64,000 nt of DNA, taken from positions 4,861 through 68,860 of the forward strand of contig DATKPD010000003.1 in assembly GCA_035524315.1 (NCBI GenBank). Reading direction: 5' to 3'. Each line of letters begins with the position of its first letter. Within the stretch, counting starts at the first letter, position 1. Position numbers and translations under genes: made by a program. Source of the stretch: BOG-938 sp035524315 (GTDB lineage: Bacteria; Pseudomonadota; Alphaproteobacteria; Caulobacterales; Caulobacteraceae). The notes under the pieces are model-generated. The model made no database searches. It worked only from the letters and a program-made list of their open reading frames with translations, and was not told the origin of the DNA. Below, piece by piece: positions 16,064-24,133 of this stretch.

Positions 16064-17130
16064 GCCCCGGTGAACAACATGGTCTCGGCGGTCAGGCCGG
16101 GCCCGAACGCCATCGCGCAGCCGCGCCGGCCTGCGGTCGGCCCCTCCAGCAGCGCCTTGAGGACGAACAAGACCGTCGCCGATGACATGTTGCCGAACCG
16201 GCTGAGCACCTCGCGTGACGCCGCAAGCGCCTGCGGCGGTAAGGCGAAAGCGCCTTCCACGGCGTCCAGGACCGTTCGCCCACCGGGATGGACGGCCCAA
16301 AGATCGATCTCGACCGGGGCGGCGCCCCCAAGGATGCGATCCTGACCGGCCTTGAGCGCGCGGCCGACGGTCGATGGAACCTGGCCCGAGAGGAACATGT
16401 CGAAGCCCTGATCGCGGATGTTCCAGGTGATCTGGTCATCGCTCTCGCGCGCCACCTCGACGTGGAAGGAGTCCAGGGCCAGGCCGACCGGTTCGGCGCT
16501 GATCAGGGCGGCGGCGGCGCCGTCGCCAAACACTAGAAAGGTGAGCGCCTGTTCGATGTCGTCGGTCTCCTGCAGATGCAAGGTGCACAGTTCGAGCGCC
16601 ACGACCATCACCTGGGCCTGGGGCTCCGAGCGCACGATGTGGCGCGCGAGCTTGAGCGCGTTGAGGGCGGCATAGCAGCCCATGAAACCGATCAAGGTGC
16701 GCTCCACCGATCGGCTGAGCCCTAACCGCGCGGCGATCTGCAGATCCAGCCCCGGGGCCGCGAAGCCAGTGCAGCAGGTCACGATCAGGTGGGTGACCTG
16801 TTTGCACCTATCGCCGAGATTCAGCCGGTCCACAGCGCGCATGGCGAGATCGGGCGCCGTGGTCTCGAAGCGCTGCATGCGCTCGGCCGTCGAGGGGAAG
16901 GCCCCGGGTCTGTAGAGCCCGCTGGTGTCGATCGCCGAGTTGGCGCCGGCCGGCGCAGGCGCAAGGCACGACCATCGCTGCCTGATCTGACTGCGCTCAG
17001 CCATGCGACGGAACAGCCGCCGGCGCTTAGGATCGACGATAAGGCCTTCAGCGTAGGTCGTGAACGCCTCGTGGATGTCGTTGGGCGGGACCGCGGTCGC
17101 GATCCGATTGATGTAGGCCCGCACGATCAC
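16060..17130 (-). CDS. Type III polyketide synthase (chalcone synthase family)
   Basis: 356 aa, normal for a type III PKS. The catalytic cysteine lies in HLIVTCCTGFAAPGLD (about Cys120), with the family segment FMGCYAALNALKLA after it. The catalytic His is in WAVHPGGRTVLDAVE and the Asn in RFGNMSSATVLF, giving the full Cys-His-Asn triad. These homodimers extend a CoA starter with malonyl-CoA to alkylresorcinols, alkylpyrones or phloroglucinols; starter and chain length cannot be told from sequence. It is the first gene of a leftward operon with the FAD oxidoreductase. The sequence upstream (about 17160-17230) is somewhat AT-richer and probably holds the promoter. A membrane-lipid or quinone-like product would fit known bacterial examples. 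Confidence 0.94.
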   Translation of the reverse strand: MIVRAYINRIATAVPPNDIHEAFTTYAEGLIVDPKRRRLFRRMAERSQIRQRWSCLAPAPAGANSAIDTSGLYRPGAFPSTAERMQRFETTAPDLAMRAVDRLNLGDRCKQVTHLIVTCCTGFAAPGLDLQIAARLGLSRSVERTLIGFMGCYAALNALKLARHIVRSEPQAQVMVVALELCTLHLQETDDIEQALTFLVFGDGAAAALISAEPVGLALDSFHVEVARESDDQITWNIRDQGFDMFLSGQVPSTVGRALKAGQDRILGGAAPVEIDLWAVHPGGRTVLDAVEGAFALPPQALAASREVLSRFGNMSSATVLFVLKALLEGPTAGRRGCAMAFGPGLTAETMLFTGA

Positions 17131-17303
17131 CTCACCCGTCCGCGCGTCTGTGCGCGTAATCTATCGTTACGCCGCGCGATCGCTTTGGTTCGCCCAAAGG
17201 GTAAACATTGGGGAAAAACAATATAGGCGCACGCTTCATTCGCCGACGGTTATGGCGCGGGGCCTTGTACGATAAAGCCTGTGTCAGGCCACTGGCGCCT
17301 CCC

Positions 17304-17605
17304 CTACCGCCCGGCCTGCGGCGGCAGGAACGCCAGCGACCACATGTCCTTGAGCGCCAGGGATCGCTTGGCGTAGGTCGCCACGCCGGTCTCGGGATCG
17401 ATGCCTAAAGCATAGATTTCATTGTCTTTTTCCACCGCCAAGGCCCGGACGCGGCCCGAGGAGTCGAACGCCATAGTGCGCGGCGCGCACTCTGGGATGG
17501 GGTCTCGCCGATCACGGCGCCCTTTCCGTCGGCGCCCACCTCCAGCGTCGCTATAGAGCCACAGCAGTTTTCTCCGGGTCGGCTCGCCGAGATATGGGTG
17601 GGCTT
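17304..17605 (-). pseudogene. Remnant of a lactonase-type beta-propeller gene (C-terminal part, frameshifted)
   Basis: Reading leftward, one frame gives THISASRPGENCCGSIATLE and VGADGKGAVIGETPSQ; then about position 17490 a second frame continues with PRTMAFDSSGRVRALAVEKD, EIYALGIDPETGVATYAK and LKDMWSLAFLPPQAGR before TAG at 17306-17304. This matches the last blades of 7-bladed lactonases such as the intact gene at 33911 (compare GPRAFMIDPTGTR and AVFAIDAETGALTPTG). The 5' two thirds are missing and at least one frameshift is needed, so it is a dead copy. Its truncated end abuts the truncated start of the + strand remnant at 17639. Confidence 0.7.
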
Positions 17606-17638
17606 CAACATCGGCGTGGAAATTGCTAGCTGACCCTG

Positions 17639-17830
17639 GTGCTGAACGTCAGCCTCCTGGTCTATGGACTGTCGAACATTGGCGGGACCTTTCCGCGCCC
17701 GATCTTCGTCAACTTCGCCTCGACCTTGCTCGTAGCCCAGGGCCTGTTCTGGTACATCACGCGCAGCTTCGTGCGATTCAGGCGCCGACCACGAGCTGGA
17801 CAACAATTGAGGGGGGTGCAGGAAATATGA
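17639..17830 (+). pseudogene. C-terminal remnant of a membrane protein, or a small membrane ORF
   Basis: 63 codons from a GTG, with an in-frame TAG just upstream (17627-17629). It holds two hydrophobic stretches (LNVSLLVYGLSNIG and FVNFASTLLVAQGLFWYIT) and a basic tail (RRRPRAG), resembling the last membrane spans of a larger transporter or oxidase subunit. Its TGA overlaps the cytochrome c ATG as ATGA (17827-17830), the arrangement of two genes of one operon. The parent family was not recognised. Most likely the 5' part was lost in the deletion that also truncated the lactonase remnant to its left; a genuine small protein is the alternative. Confidence 0.4.
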
Positions 17831-18786
17831 GCGCCAGAACACACGCGGCTTGGGCAGGTGCGTTGGCTTTGTGCGCCACGCTGCTGACGGGCTGCCAGGA
17901 CCCGCCCGCGTCAGCGGACTCCGGCGCACCGGATACCAGCTACCCGCAGTGGGCCTTTCCTGGGACCACCACGGTCAGCCTGCAAGGCAGCCAGGCGGCT
18001 TATAGCGAAGTGCAGATGTATGACCGCACCATGGCGGTCGATTGGTATCCGGAGAGCCACCCGGCCATGCCGGACGCCGTCACGGGACGCCCGCCAACCT
18101 TCGCTTGCGGGTTCTGCCACCTGCCCCAGGGCGCCGGCCGGTCGGAGAACGCGGCCCTGGCGGGCCTGCCCTACGCCTATATCGTGCAGCAGGCGCAGGA
18201 CATGCGGGCGGGCCTGCGCAAATCGCCCAATCCCAAGTTCGGGCCGGCGATGAATATGCAGACCACCATCAAGCAGGTCTCCGACGCCGACATCCAGGAC
18301 GCGGCGCGCTACTTCTCGAGCCTGACCTTCAAAAAGCACCTGAAGATCGTCGAATCCGACACCGTGCCCCGCTTCACGGCCGACGCTTTCGTCTGGGTGA
18401 TCGACACGCGAGGCGATCGCCAACCGCTTGGCCAGCGCATCATCGAAGGCCCAGACGATTTCGAGGGCTTCGAACGGCGCGATCCGAACATGACTTTCAC
18501 CGCCTACGTGCCAACGGGCGCCATCGCGGACGGCGAATATCTGGCGGCCGGCAAAGGCTCGCGGCCCGCTTGCGCCAGCTGCCACGGCGTTGGGCTCAAG
18601 GGCGGGCAAATCGGCCCTCCCATCGCGGGGCGCCTGCCGACCTACATCTTCCGCCAGCTCTACGCGATCAAGTCAGGCACGCGCAGGGGCGCTGACGCCG
18701 TGGCGCGCATGAAGCCCATCGTCGACGGCCTGTCGCAGAAGGACATGGTCGACCTGGCGGCCTATGTGGCGTCGCTGGATCCGTAG
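17827..18786 (+). CDS. Diheme cytochrome c lipoprotein
   Basis: 319 aa. The N-terminus is a lipoprotein signal with lipobox LLTGC (Cys23), so the protein is probably membrane-anchored in the periplasm. There are two c-type haem motifs, CGFCH (94-98) and CASCH (249-253), each in a cytochrome c fold, with candidate distal methionines such as FGPAMNMQTT and VARMKPIVDGLS. The C-terminus KDMVDLAAYVASLDP is typical of class I cytochromes. It would carry electrons from a periplasmic dehydrogenase to the respiratory chain. Its ATG overlaps the end of the preceding membrane-protein remnant, suggesting a once larger operon. It converges on the solute-binding protein gene with a 14-nt gap. The partner dehydrogenase is not adjacent. 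Confidence 0.92.
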   Translation: MSARTHAAWAGALALCATLLTGCQDPPASADSGAPDTSYPQWAFPGTTTVSLQGSQAAYSEVQMYDRTMAVDWYPESHPAMPDAVTGRPPTFACGFCHLPQGAGRSENAALAGLPYAYIVQQAQDMRAGLRKSPNPKFGPAMNMQTTIKQVSDADIQDAARYFSSLTFKKHLKIVESDTVPRFTADAFVWVIDTRGDRQPLGQRIIEGPDDFEGFERRDPNMTFTAYVPTGAIADGEYLAAGKGSRPACASCHGVGLKGGQIGPPIAGRLPTYIFRQLYAIKSGTRRGADAVARMKPIVDGLSQKDMVDLAAYVASLDP

Positions 18787-18800
18787 ACGGAGCGCCGTGC

Positions 18801-19610
18801 TCAGTTGGCAGGCGGCGCTACATCGGCGTCGACCTGGCCCGTGTTGTCTAGGGCCTGGCGCACGAAGCCCGACGCCTTCATACGCTCGACGAACGCCGAC
18901 AGATAGGTCAGGCCCTGGGGCGCGCGCCCCTTGGGCGTGACCAGGGCCTGGCGGATCGTCTGGAAACCTGGCGTGATCACCCGCCATTCCGGGTGGGTGT
19001 TGGCCACGCGGCGCAGGGCCGCACCGATGCCGGCCACCGCCTCCAGGTGCTGATCGGCGAAGCTCTGGGGCGCGCCCGCCACGGTGTCAGTCCGCACGAG
19101 GGACGCGTGCTTGAGGGTGCGGGTCAGGTAGAGCTCATAGGCCGAGCCCTTGGGCGCTGCGATACGCACGCCGTCACGGTCCAGATCCTCGGAGGTTTTG
19201 AACGCGCTGTCTGCCCAGACCATGTAAGCCCCGTCGATCACCACATAGGGCGCGGTGAAGTCGACCTGCTCGGCGCGCTGGGGATCGATGGCCAGGAAGG
19301 CCACGTCCCATTCGCCCTTTTGGCCACCGGCGAAAGTGGCGCCGGCCTCATGATAGACCACCAGCCGCACCGGCACGCCAAGCGACCTTCCGAGCGCGCG
19401 GGCCAGGTCGACCGAAACGCCATGCAGTTCGCCTGCGGCGTCCTGTTGAGCCAGCACCGAATTGCCGAGATTGATCGCCGCCCGAAGTACGCCCGTGGGC
19501 GCGAGCGCGGCGAGCGTCGCGGCGTCCGGCGGGGCCGCTTCGGCCGCCATCAGCGGGGTGCAGCAGAGCCACAGCGAGGCGGCGATCAGGGATAGGGCGC
19601 GAATGTGCAT
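18801..19610 (-). CDS. Periplasmic solute-binding protein, family 3
   Basis: 269 aa with a signal peptide ending near TPLMAAEA. The body is a type II periplasmic binding fold of the amino-acid/ectoine class: TGVLRAAINLGN, GVSVDLARALGRSLGVPVRL, then WDVAFLAIDPQRAEQVDFTA and PYVVIDGAYMV. No permease or ATPase gene lies nearby, so it is an orphan; it may serve a distant transporter or an electron-transfer system, as MoxJ-like proteins do, but nothing here proves that. ATG at 19610 is chosen; a GTG at 19619 preceded by GAGAAG is nearly as good. Converges with the cytochrome c gene. Confidence 0.88.
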   Translation of the reverse strand: MHIRALSLIAASLWLCCTPLMAAEAAPPDAATLAALAPTGVLRAAINLGNSVLAQQDAAGELHGVSVDLARALGRSLGVPVRLVVYHEAGATFAGGQKGEWDVAFLAIDPQRAEQVDFTAPYVVIDGAYMVWADSAFKTSEDLDRDGVRIAAPKGSAYELYLTRTLKHASLVRTDTVAGAPQSFADQHLEAVAGIGAALRRVANTHPEWRVITPGFQTIRQALVTPKGRAPQGLTYLSAFVERMKASGFVRQALDNTGQVDADVAPPAN

Positions 19611-19639
19611 GGGCGACACGACTTCTCATGAACCTGCCG

Positions 19640-19872
19640 GGCGCGGTCAGGATTTCTCGGGGTTAAGGACGTCAACGACACAAGAGTGGTCTCAGGCAAT
19701 AGAAACGCGCAGACGAGCATCACCGTATAGGCCACGACGGCTGTGACGGCGATGGCGGTGGGCAGGCCCGCCTTCGCTGATAACATGCCCACGAGCGTCG
19801 GGAAGACGGCGCCCACGCCCCGGCCGGCGTTGCAGCAAAAGCCCTGTCCGGTCCCCCGCAAGGCATTCCAAG
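19640..19872 (-). pseudogene. Tail of an MFS transporter gene
   Basis: Leftward translation from about 19872 gives LRGTGQGFCCNAGRGVGAVF, PTLVGMLSAKAGLPTAIAVT and VAYTVMLVCAFLLPET, the last two transmembrane helices and closing motif of a major facilitator transporter. Upstream of this the frame carries no transporter sequence; the expected 350 or so preceding residues are absent. It has no start codon of its own and runs toward the solute-binding protein start. It is a 5'-truncated dead copy. Confidence 0.6.
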
Positions 19873-19928
19873 GCGGTTTTCTCCCCCCACAAATCCCAGC
19901 GGCGCGCTTGGCGGCGCCTGAGCGAACG

Positions 19929-20130
19929 GTAAAGCCGATCCAGAGACCGCAGAAGATCACCGCCGCCCAGATCGAGCAATGGGCCAAGCTGATCGTGACC
20001 GAGTGGAAGCGCGCCATGGCCGTTCCCGGCGCGCTCGGCTTCGAGGCCGCGGTGCAGGACAATCACCGCAGCCTCTTCGCCGTTCACGAGGCGTGGACTA
20101 GTCGCGCCGCGTATGGGGCATACGTACGAT
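19929..20130 (+). pseudogene. Possible remnant of an antibiotic-biosynthesis-monooxygenase-like protein
   Basis: On the + strand the frame reads protein-like from about 19929 to 20125: PQKITAAQIEQWAKLIVTEW, KRAMAVPGALGFEAAVQDN and LFAVHEAWTSRAAYGAY. This pattern (helix, PGALGFE, strand, EAWTSRAAY) resembles ferredoxin-like ABM monooxygenases. It lacks a proper start and both ends pass into unlike sequence. It lies between the MFS tail and the lactonase gene. The assignment is tentative. Confidence 0.3.
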
Positions 20131-20178
20131 CACCTTCAGGCGCCAACTGCACGCGGCCGGCGTCGGCCGCCCATCAGA

Positions 20179-21339
20179 TCAATTCGGGTAAAACACAAAA
20201 TCGCGCGGCTTGGAGATCGGGGCGGTTTGATCGGTGAGCTGCAGTTCGCCGGTCAGGCTATCGACCTTCATCACCGAGATGGCGTTCGAACCGTCGTTGG
20301 CGACCAGCATCCAATGGCCGGTCGGGTCGAAAGCGAAGCCCACCGGGGACAGGCCGCCCGATCCCAGTCGTTGAATCTCGCGCAGCCGGCCGGTGCGCGG
20401 CGCGATGGCATAGGCGACGATGCTATTCTGCTTGCCCCTCAGCGTTACATAAAGGAACCGCCCGTTGGGCGAGGTGTGCAGCTCGGCCCCGCCCTTCGAC
20501 TCCGGCGCGGCGCCCGCCTCATCAGGCGAACCGGCGGGATAGGCCGATAGGGACTGGACCGGGCGCAACCGCCCCCGTCGCCCATCCCACGCAAGAACAT
20601 GGACTTCGGCCGTCAACTCGGTGAGCACATAGACGAACTTGCCCCGGGGATCGAACACCAGGTGCCTGGGTCCAGATCCCGCCGGCAGCGCCTGGGAGCC
20701 CGCGGGCGTGAGCGCCCGGGTGGCCGGATCGAAACGGTAGACGAACACCCGATCGGCCCCCAAGTCCGCCACCAGCACGTATTTGCCGCTAGGGTCGAGC
20801 ACGATGCAGTGCGCGATCGCGTGAGCCTGGCGCACGGGGAACGGACCGCTCCCGCTGTCCTGCTGCAGGGCGGCGACCGGTCCGAGCGACCCGTCGGCGA
20901 GGACCGGTAAGGCTGCGATCGTGCCGCTGTCGTAGTTGGCGTTGAACAGGGTGTTCGTCCGCGGGTCGAAGCTGAGGTAGGTCGGCTCCCGACCGCCGGA
21001 ATCCACGTCGCCGATCGGCTTGAGGCCGCCGGTGACGGGGTCGATGGCCAAGCTGTAGACACGCCCGTTGGCGTCGCGGCCCGCAGGCGTGGCGCCAACG
21101 GCGTAGAGCACCGGCGCGGTCGGATTGAGCGCCAGCCACTGCGCTCTCAAGAGAGCGATGGCCTGGCTGGGCTTGGACAGGTGACCCGTCGCCTCGTCGA
21201 AGTCGGCGACAAACACGCCATCGCCCCCCTGCGTGCCGATGTAGACCCGCTCGCTGGACCGCGGCGCGGCTGACACCGGCGACGCGTGGAGCAGCAGGCT
21301 CAGGCACAAACTGGAAACGACCGCCGGATTTTGATGCAT
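20179..21339 (-). CDS. Exported lactonase-family beta-propeller protein
   Basis: 386 aa with a signal peptide to about PVSAAP (residue 25). Repeats of a seven-bladed lactonase (6-phosphogluconolactonase/muconolactone type) follow: RVYIGTQGGDGVFVADFDEA, PTYLSFDPRTNTLFNANYDS, CIVLDPSGKYVLVADLGADR, PRHLVFDPRGKFVYVLTEL, SPNGRFLYVTLRGKQNSIVA and PVGFAFDPTGHWMLVANDGS. Intracellular members hydrolyse 6-phosphogluconolactone; exported ones are thought to open sugar lactones made in the periplasm or to act as stress-related propellers. A second intact paralogue is at 33911 and a dead one at 17304. Stands alone, divergent from the secreted protein at 21531. Confidence 0.9.
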   Translation of the reverse strand: MHQNPAVVSSLCLSLLLHASPVSAAPRSSERVYIGTQGGDGVFVADFDEATGHLSKPSQAIALLRAQWLALNPTAPVLYAVGATPAGRDANGRVYSLAIDPVTGGLKPIGDVDSGGREPTYLSFDPRTNTLFNANYDSGTIAALPVLADGSLGPVAALQQDSGSGPFPVRQAHAIAHCIVLDPSGKYVLVADLGADRVFVYRFDPATRALTPAGSQALPAGSGPRHLVFDPRGKFVYVLTELTAEVHVLAWDGRRGRLRPVQSLSAYPAGSPDEAGAAPESKGGAELHTSPNGRFLYVTLRGKQNSIVAYAIAPRTGRLREIQRLGSGGLSPVGFAFDPTGHWMLVANDGSNAISVMKVDSLTGELQLTDQTAPISKPRDFVFYPN

Positions 21340-21530
21340 GGGTCACCTTGGGTTTGAACGACAGAGGACCGACTTCCCGCGACCTTGGCGACGCTGCTTG
21401 CGATGCTTCATGACATCCGGCGGGCAGCGCTTGACATGCCGTGCGACGGCTTCGTACGTCAAGTTGAGAGCTTGGTGGCCGACGCGCTGGTTCAGGCCCC
21501 GAAAACGCGACGAAAAGGCGGGGGAAAACA

Positions 21531-22244
21531 ATGGTCCGACGGGCTCTGATGGTCGCGCTTGCCGTGGCCTGCGTTCCGCCGTCCGTCGGCCGGGCCCAAA
21601 CGGCGCCGGCGCCCAAGGCCGAAGCCTATCACTGGCCGCCGCAACTGCCGGCTGCGCCCCTGTTCTTCCGGGCGGAGTGGACAGCCACCCCGCACCAACA
21701 TCCGGTGACGCAGGCCGACCTGGCCAACCCCAACCTGGAGCTGAAGCTCTATGGTCCCTCAGGCAAACAGATCGCCACCGCTTCGCAAGGCGCGCCCAGC
21801 ATGACGGGGGCGGCGCCGACCCACGTCTACACCGGGCTATGCGAGCAGACCTGCGCGGCCGCGCTGCGCGACCCGAAGAACTATGTGGACCTGAGCGGCC
21901 TGGGGAAGATCCGCTGGGAAGACAAAATCTCGGGCCTGCACCGCGTCCACCCCATCGTAAAGTTGGCCGACGGCACCTGGCTGGTAGGCGAACACGGCGA
22001 CAGCAACGAGGCGGACTTCCACGCCAACGAGTTCACCCTGTCGGAATCGCGCTGGATTCGGCTCGACATCGACCGGGTCGTCACGCGGGACGATTGGATG
22101 GACGGAACCTCGGTCGACTTCTCCAAGGTCGACGAAGTGGGCTTCACCAGCCTGATGCCGGGCAGCGGACACGGCGACGGCGGCTACATGGACATGGGCT
22201 GGATCGAAGTTTACGGCAATCCGGTGCCCCGCACCGCGCGCTGA
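21531..22244 (+). CDS. Conserved secreted protein of unknown function
   Basis: 237 aa with a signal peptide (residues 1-22, to VGRAQ). The mature part has the pattern PLFFRAEWTATPHQHPVTQA, NLELKLYGPSGK, YVDLSGLGKIRWEDKISGL, HPIVKLADGTWLVGEHGD and MDMGWIEVYGNPV, which suggests a beta-sandwich, possibly carbohydrate- or polymer-binding. I recall similar proteins only as hypothetical secreted proteins and cannot name a domain. Two cysteines in GLCEQTCA could form a disulfide. It is followed 82 nt later by the DUF6152 gene in the same direction, so the two may be co-transcribed. Confidence 0.82.
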   Translation: MVRRALMVALAVACVPPSVGRAQTAPAPKAEAYHWPPQLPAAPLFFRAEWTATPHQHPVTQADLANPNLELKLYGPSGKQIATASQGAPSMTGAAPTHVYTGLCEQTCAAALRDPKNYVDLSGLGKIRWEDKISGLHRVHPIVKLADGTWLVGEHGDSNEADFHANEFTLSESRWIRLDIDRVVTRDDWMDGTSVDFSKVDEVGFTSLMPGSGHGDGGYMDMGWIEVYGNPVPRTAR

Positions 22245-22326
22245 CGGCGGGCACGCCCCCGGCCGATACGCCTTGACCAAACGCCGGCCCGCGCCGGAAC
22301 ATCGACCGTGACGTACAGGAGAGGCC

Positions 22327-22713
22327 ATGAAGGTCTTCGGAAGAATCGCCGCACCAGCAGCCTTGGCCCTTGCCGCCATGACGGCTCAACCCGCATCCGC
22401 ACACCATTCCTTCGCCATGTTCGACAACACCAAGACCGTGACCCTGGTGGGCACGGTCAAGGAATTCGAGTGGAACAATCCGCACAGCTGGATTCAGCTG
22501 GTGGTGCATGACGCCGCATCGGGCAAGGACCTGGAATATTCTATCGAAGGCCAAAGCCCCAACGCCCTGGAGCATCAGGGCTGGAGCCGGCATGCCTTGC
22601 AGGTGGGCGACACTGCGACCATCAACATCCACCCTTTGAAGGACGGCACGCTCGGCGGCTCGCTGATCGACGCCACGGTCAAAGGTCAGACGTTCGGCAA
22701 GAGTTCAGGCTGA
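22327..22713 (+). CDS. DUF6152 family secreted protein
   Basis: 128 aa with a signal peptide ending at PASAH. The mature protein begins with HHSFAMFDNTKTVTLVGTV, followed by KEFEWNNPHSWIQLVV, the hallmark of DUF6152, a small periplasmic beta-barrel-like (OB-type) domain. Family members often sit near secreted proteins of unknown role and PQQ or TonB genes; the function is not known. The ATG has AGGAGAGG directly upstream. The gene end overlaps the convergent MFS transporter by 9 nt. Confidence 0.9.
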   Translation: MKVFGRIAAPAALALAAMTAQPASAHHSFAMFDNTKTVTLVGTVKEFEWNNPHSWIQLVVHDAASGKDLEYSIEGQSPNALEHQGWSRHALQVGDTATINIHPLKDGTLGGSLIDATVKGQTFGKSSG

Positions 22714-24039
22714 GTCCTGGCCAAGCCCAGTCTCCGGGCGGTCGATCTTCCGGGGCATGGACATCGCGGCGACCAGCGCAACGGCCATGGAGGCGGCGAC
22801 GTACCAGTAGAAGCCTCCCTCCCGGCCCGCGCTCTTGAAGCTCAAGGCCACCAGTTCGGCCGTCCCGCCGAAGACCGACACCGACAAGGCGAACGATAGT
22901 CCCACCGCGAAGGCGCGGATGTCGTTGGGGAACAGCTCCGCTTTGAAAATCGCGCTCACAGCCGAGTACGGGGTAAGCGAGCAGAGGCCGATCGTCAGCA
23001 GCACGAAGGCCTGCCCGGGCGTGTGGGCGGCGGCCAGGGCGGACAGCAAGGGCACGTTGATCACCATGCCGAGCGCCCCGAACACGAGCAGGATCGCCCG
23101 ACGCCCGATCAGGTCCGATATCCACCCAAACAAGGGGTGCAGCGCCGTGTAGACGATCAGGGCCGCCAGGGTGATCTCGGCCGAGATATCGGCGCTGAAC
23201 CCGGCCGTGTTGACCAGGAATTTCGGCATGTAGGTGACGTAGGTCTGGAAGGCGATCGTGCCCGCGGCCGTCACAAAGAACACGATCAGGAACGCACGGC
23301 GGTAGGTCCACAGGCGCCGCCATGGGCGCACCTTATGACCCGCATCGCCAGCGCTCCTGGTGTCGGACTCTGGGGCGCGCAGGGTGAAAACCAGCGAGCC
23401 GAGCGCGAGGCCGGCCCCGATCCAGAACGGTATGCGCCATCCCCATGCCGCCAGCGCCGCGCGGCTGAGGCTGTGTTGCAACGTCAGCAGAATGCCCATG
23501 GCCAGGAACAGCCCCAGCAGCAGGGTCATGAAGTGGAAGCTGGTCCAGAATCCCTTCCAGCGGCTGGCGGCCGCCTCGCTGAGATAGGTGGCGCTCGCCC
23601 CGTACTGGCCGCCCAGGCTCAGGCCCTGAATGAAGCGCGCCAGGGTCAGCAGCGCCGGAGCCGCGACGCCGACCGCAGCGTAGGTCGGCGTGAAACCGAC
23701 GCCGGCGGACCCCACCGCCATCAAAACCATCGACAGGATCATCGCTGGGCGGCGACCGACCCTGTCGGCGTAGCGCCCCATCAGCCAGCCGCCGATTGGC
23801 CGGGTTAGAAAGCCTACCGCGAACACTGTCGCCGCGCCGAGCAGCTGGGCCGTCTGGTCGCCTCTGGGGAAGAAAGCCTTGGCGAAATGGAGGGCGAACG
23901 AGGGGTACACATACCAGTCGTACCATTCGACCAAGCTGCCGACCGAACCGCCGACGATGGCCGAGAGCCGTGTCCTGCGCGGCGACGCGGGATCGACGGC
24001 CTCGGCCTGTTCTTCACGACTGGAGGTCGAGGCGCTCAT
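22705..24039 (-). CDS. MFS transporter, metabolite:H+ symporter (KgtP/ShiA-like) family
   Basis: 444 aa with about 12 membrane helices. The start matches the MHS family: SVGSLVEWYDWYVYPSFALH, then the loop 2-3 signature GRYADRVGRRPAM. A second such motif, ISDLIGRRAILL, lies in the C-terminal half. Family members import organic acids (2-oxoglutarate, citrate, shikimate) or betaines with protons. The substrate here is not evident from neighbours. It converges with the DUF6152 gene and lies 94 nt after the secreted protein gene at 24134-24901, which is transcribed the same way and may form an operon with it. Confidence 0.92.
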   Translation of the reverse strand: MSASTSSREEQAEAVDPASPRRTRLSAIVGGSVGSLVEWYDWYVYPSFALHFAKAFFPRGDQTAQLLGAATVFAVGFLTRPIGGWLMGRYADRVGRRPAMILSMVLMAVGSAGVGFTPTYAAVGVAAPALLTLARFIQGLSLGGQYGASATYLSEAAASRWKGFWTSFHFMTLLLGLFLAMGILLTLQHSLSRAALAAWGWRIPFWIGAGLALGSLVFTLRAPESDTRSAGDAGHKVRPWRRLWTYRRAFLIVFFVTAAGTIAFQTYVTYMPKFLVNTAGFSADISAEITLAALIVYTALHPLFGWISDLIGRRAILLVFGALGMVINVPLLSALAAAHTPGQAFVLLTIGLCSLTPYSAVSAIFKAELFPNDIRAFAVGLSFALSVSVFGGTAELVALSFKSAGREGGFYWYVAASMAVALVAAMSMPRKIDRPETGLGQDSA

Positions 24040-24133
24040 CGCCGATCCGCTCCTGGTGATCGCGCCGCCGCGGTGTGTTGCGCCGCTGGCTGAGCCATCT
24101 CGCCAACCCCGCCGAACATCATCCGTCCGAACG

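Noticed and set aside
18801..19610. MoxJ-type partner of a quinoprotein dehydrogenase
   Set aside because: The fold is family 3 binding protein, but no PQQ dehydrogenase is adjacent and no MoxJ-specific feature was recognised; kept only as a possibility.
20118..20132. ATACGTACGATC resembling the left half of the operator
   Set aside because: Only one arm is present, and it lies in pseudogene sequence with no promoter nearby.
17131..20178. Insertion sequence as cause of the gene remnants
   Set aside because: No transposase fragment, terminal inverted repeats or target duplications were seen; simple deletions explain the data.
22790..22815. Further copy of the TetR-operator-like string (ACGTACCAGTAG)
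   Set aside because: It lies inside the MFS coding region and lacks the right arm GTTCGT.
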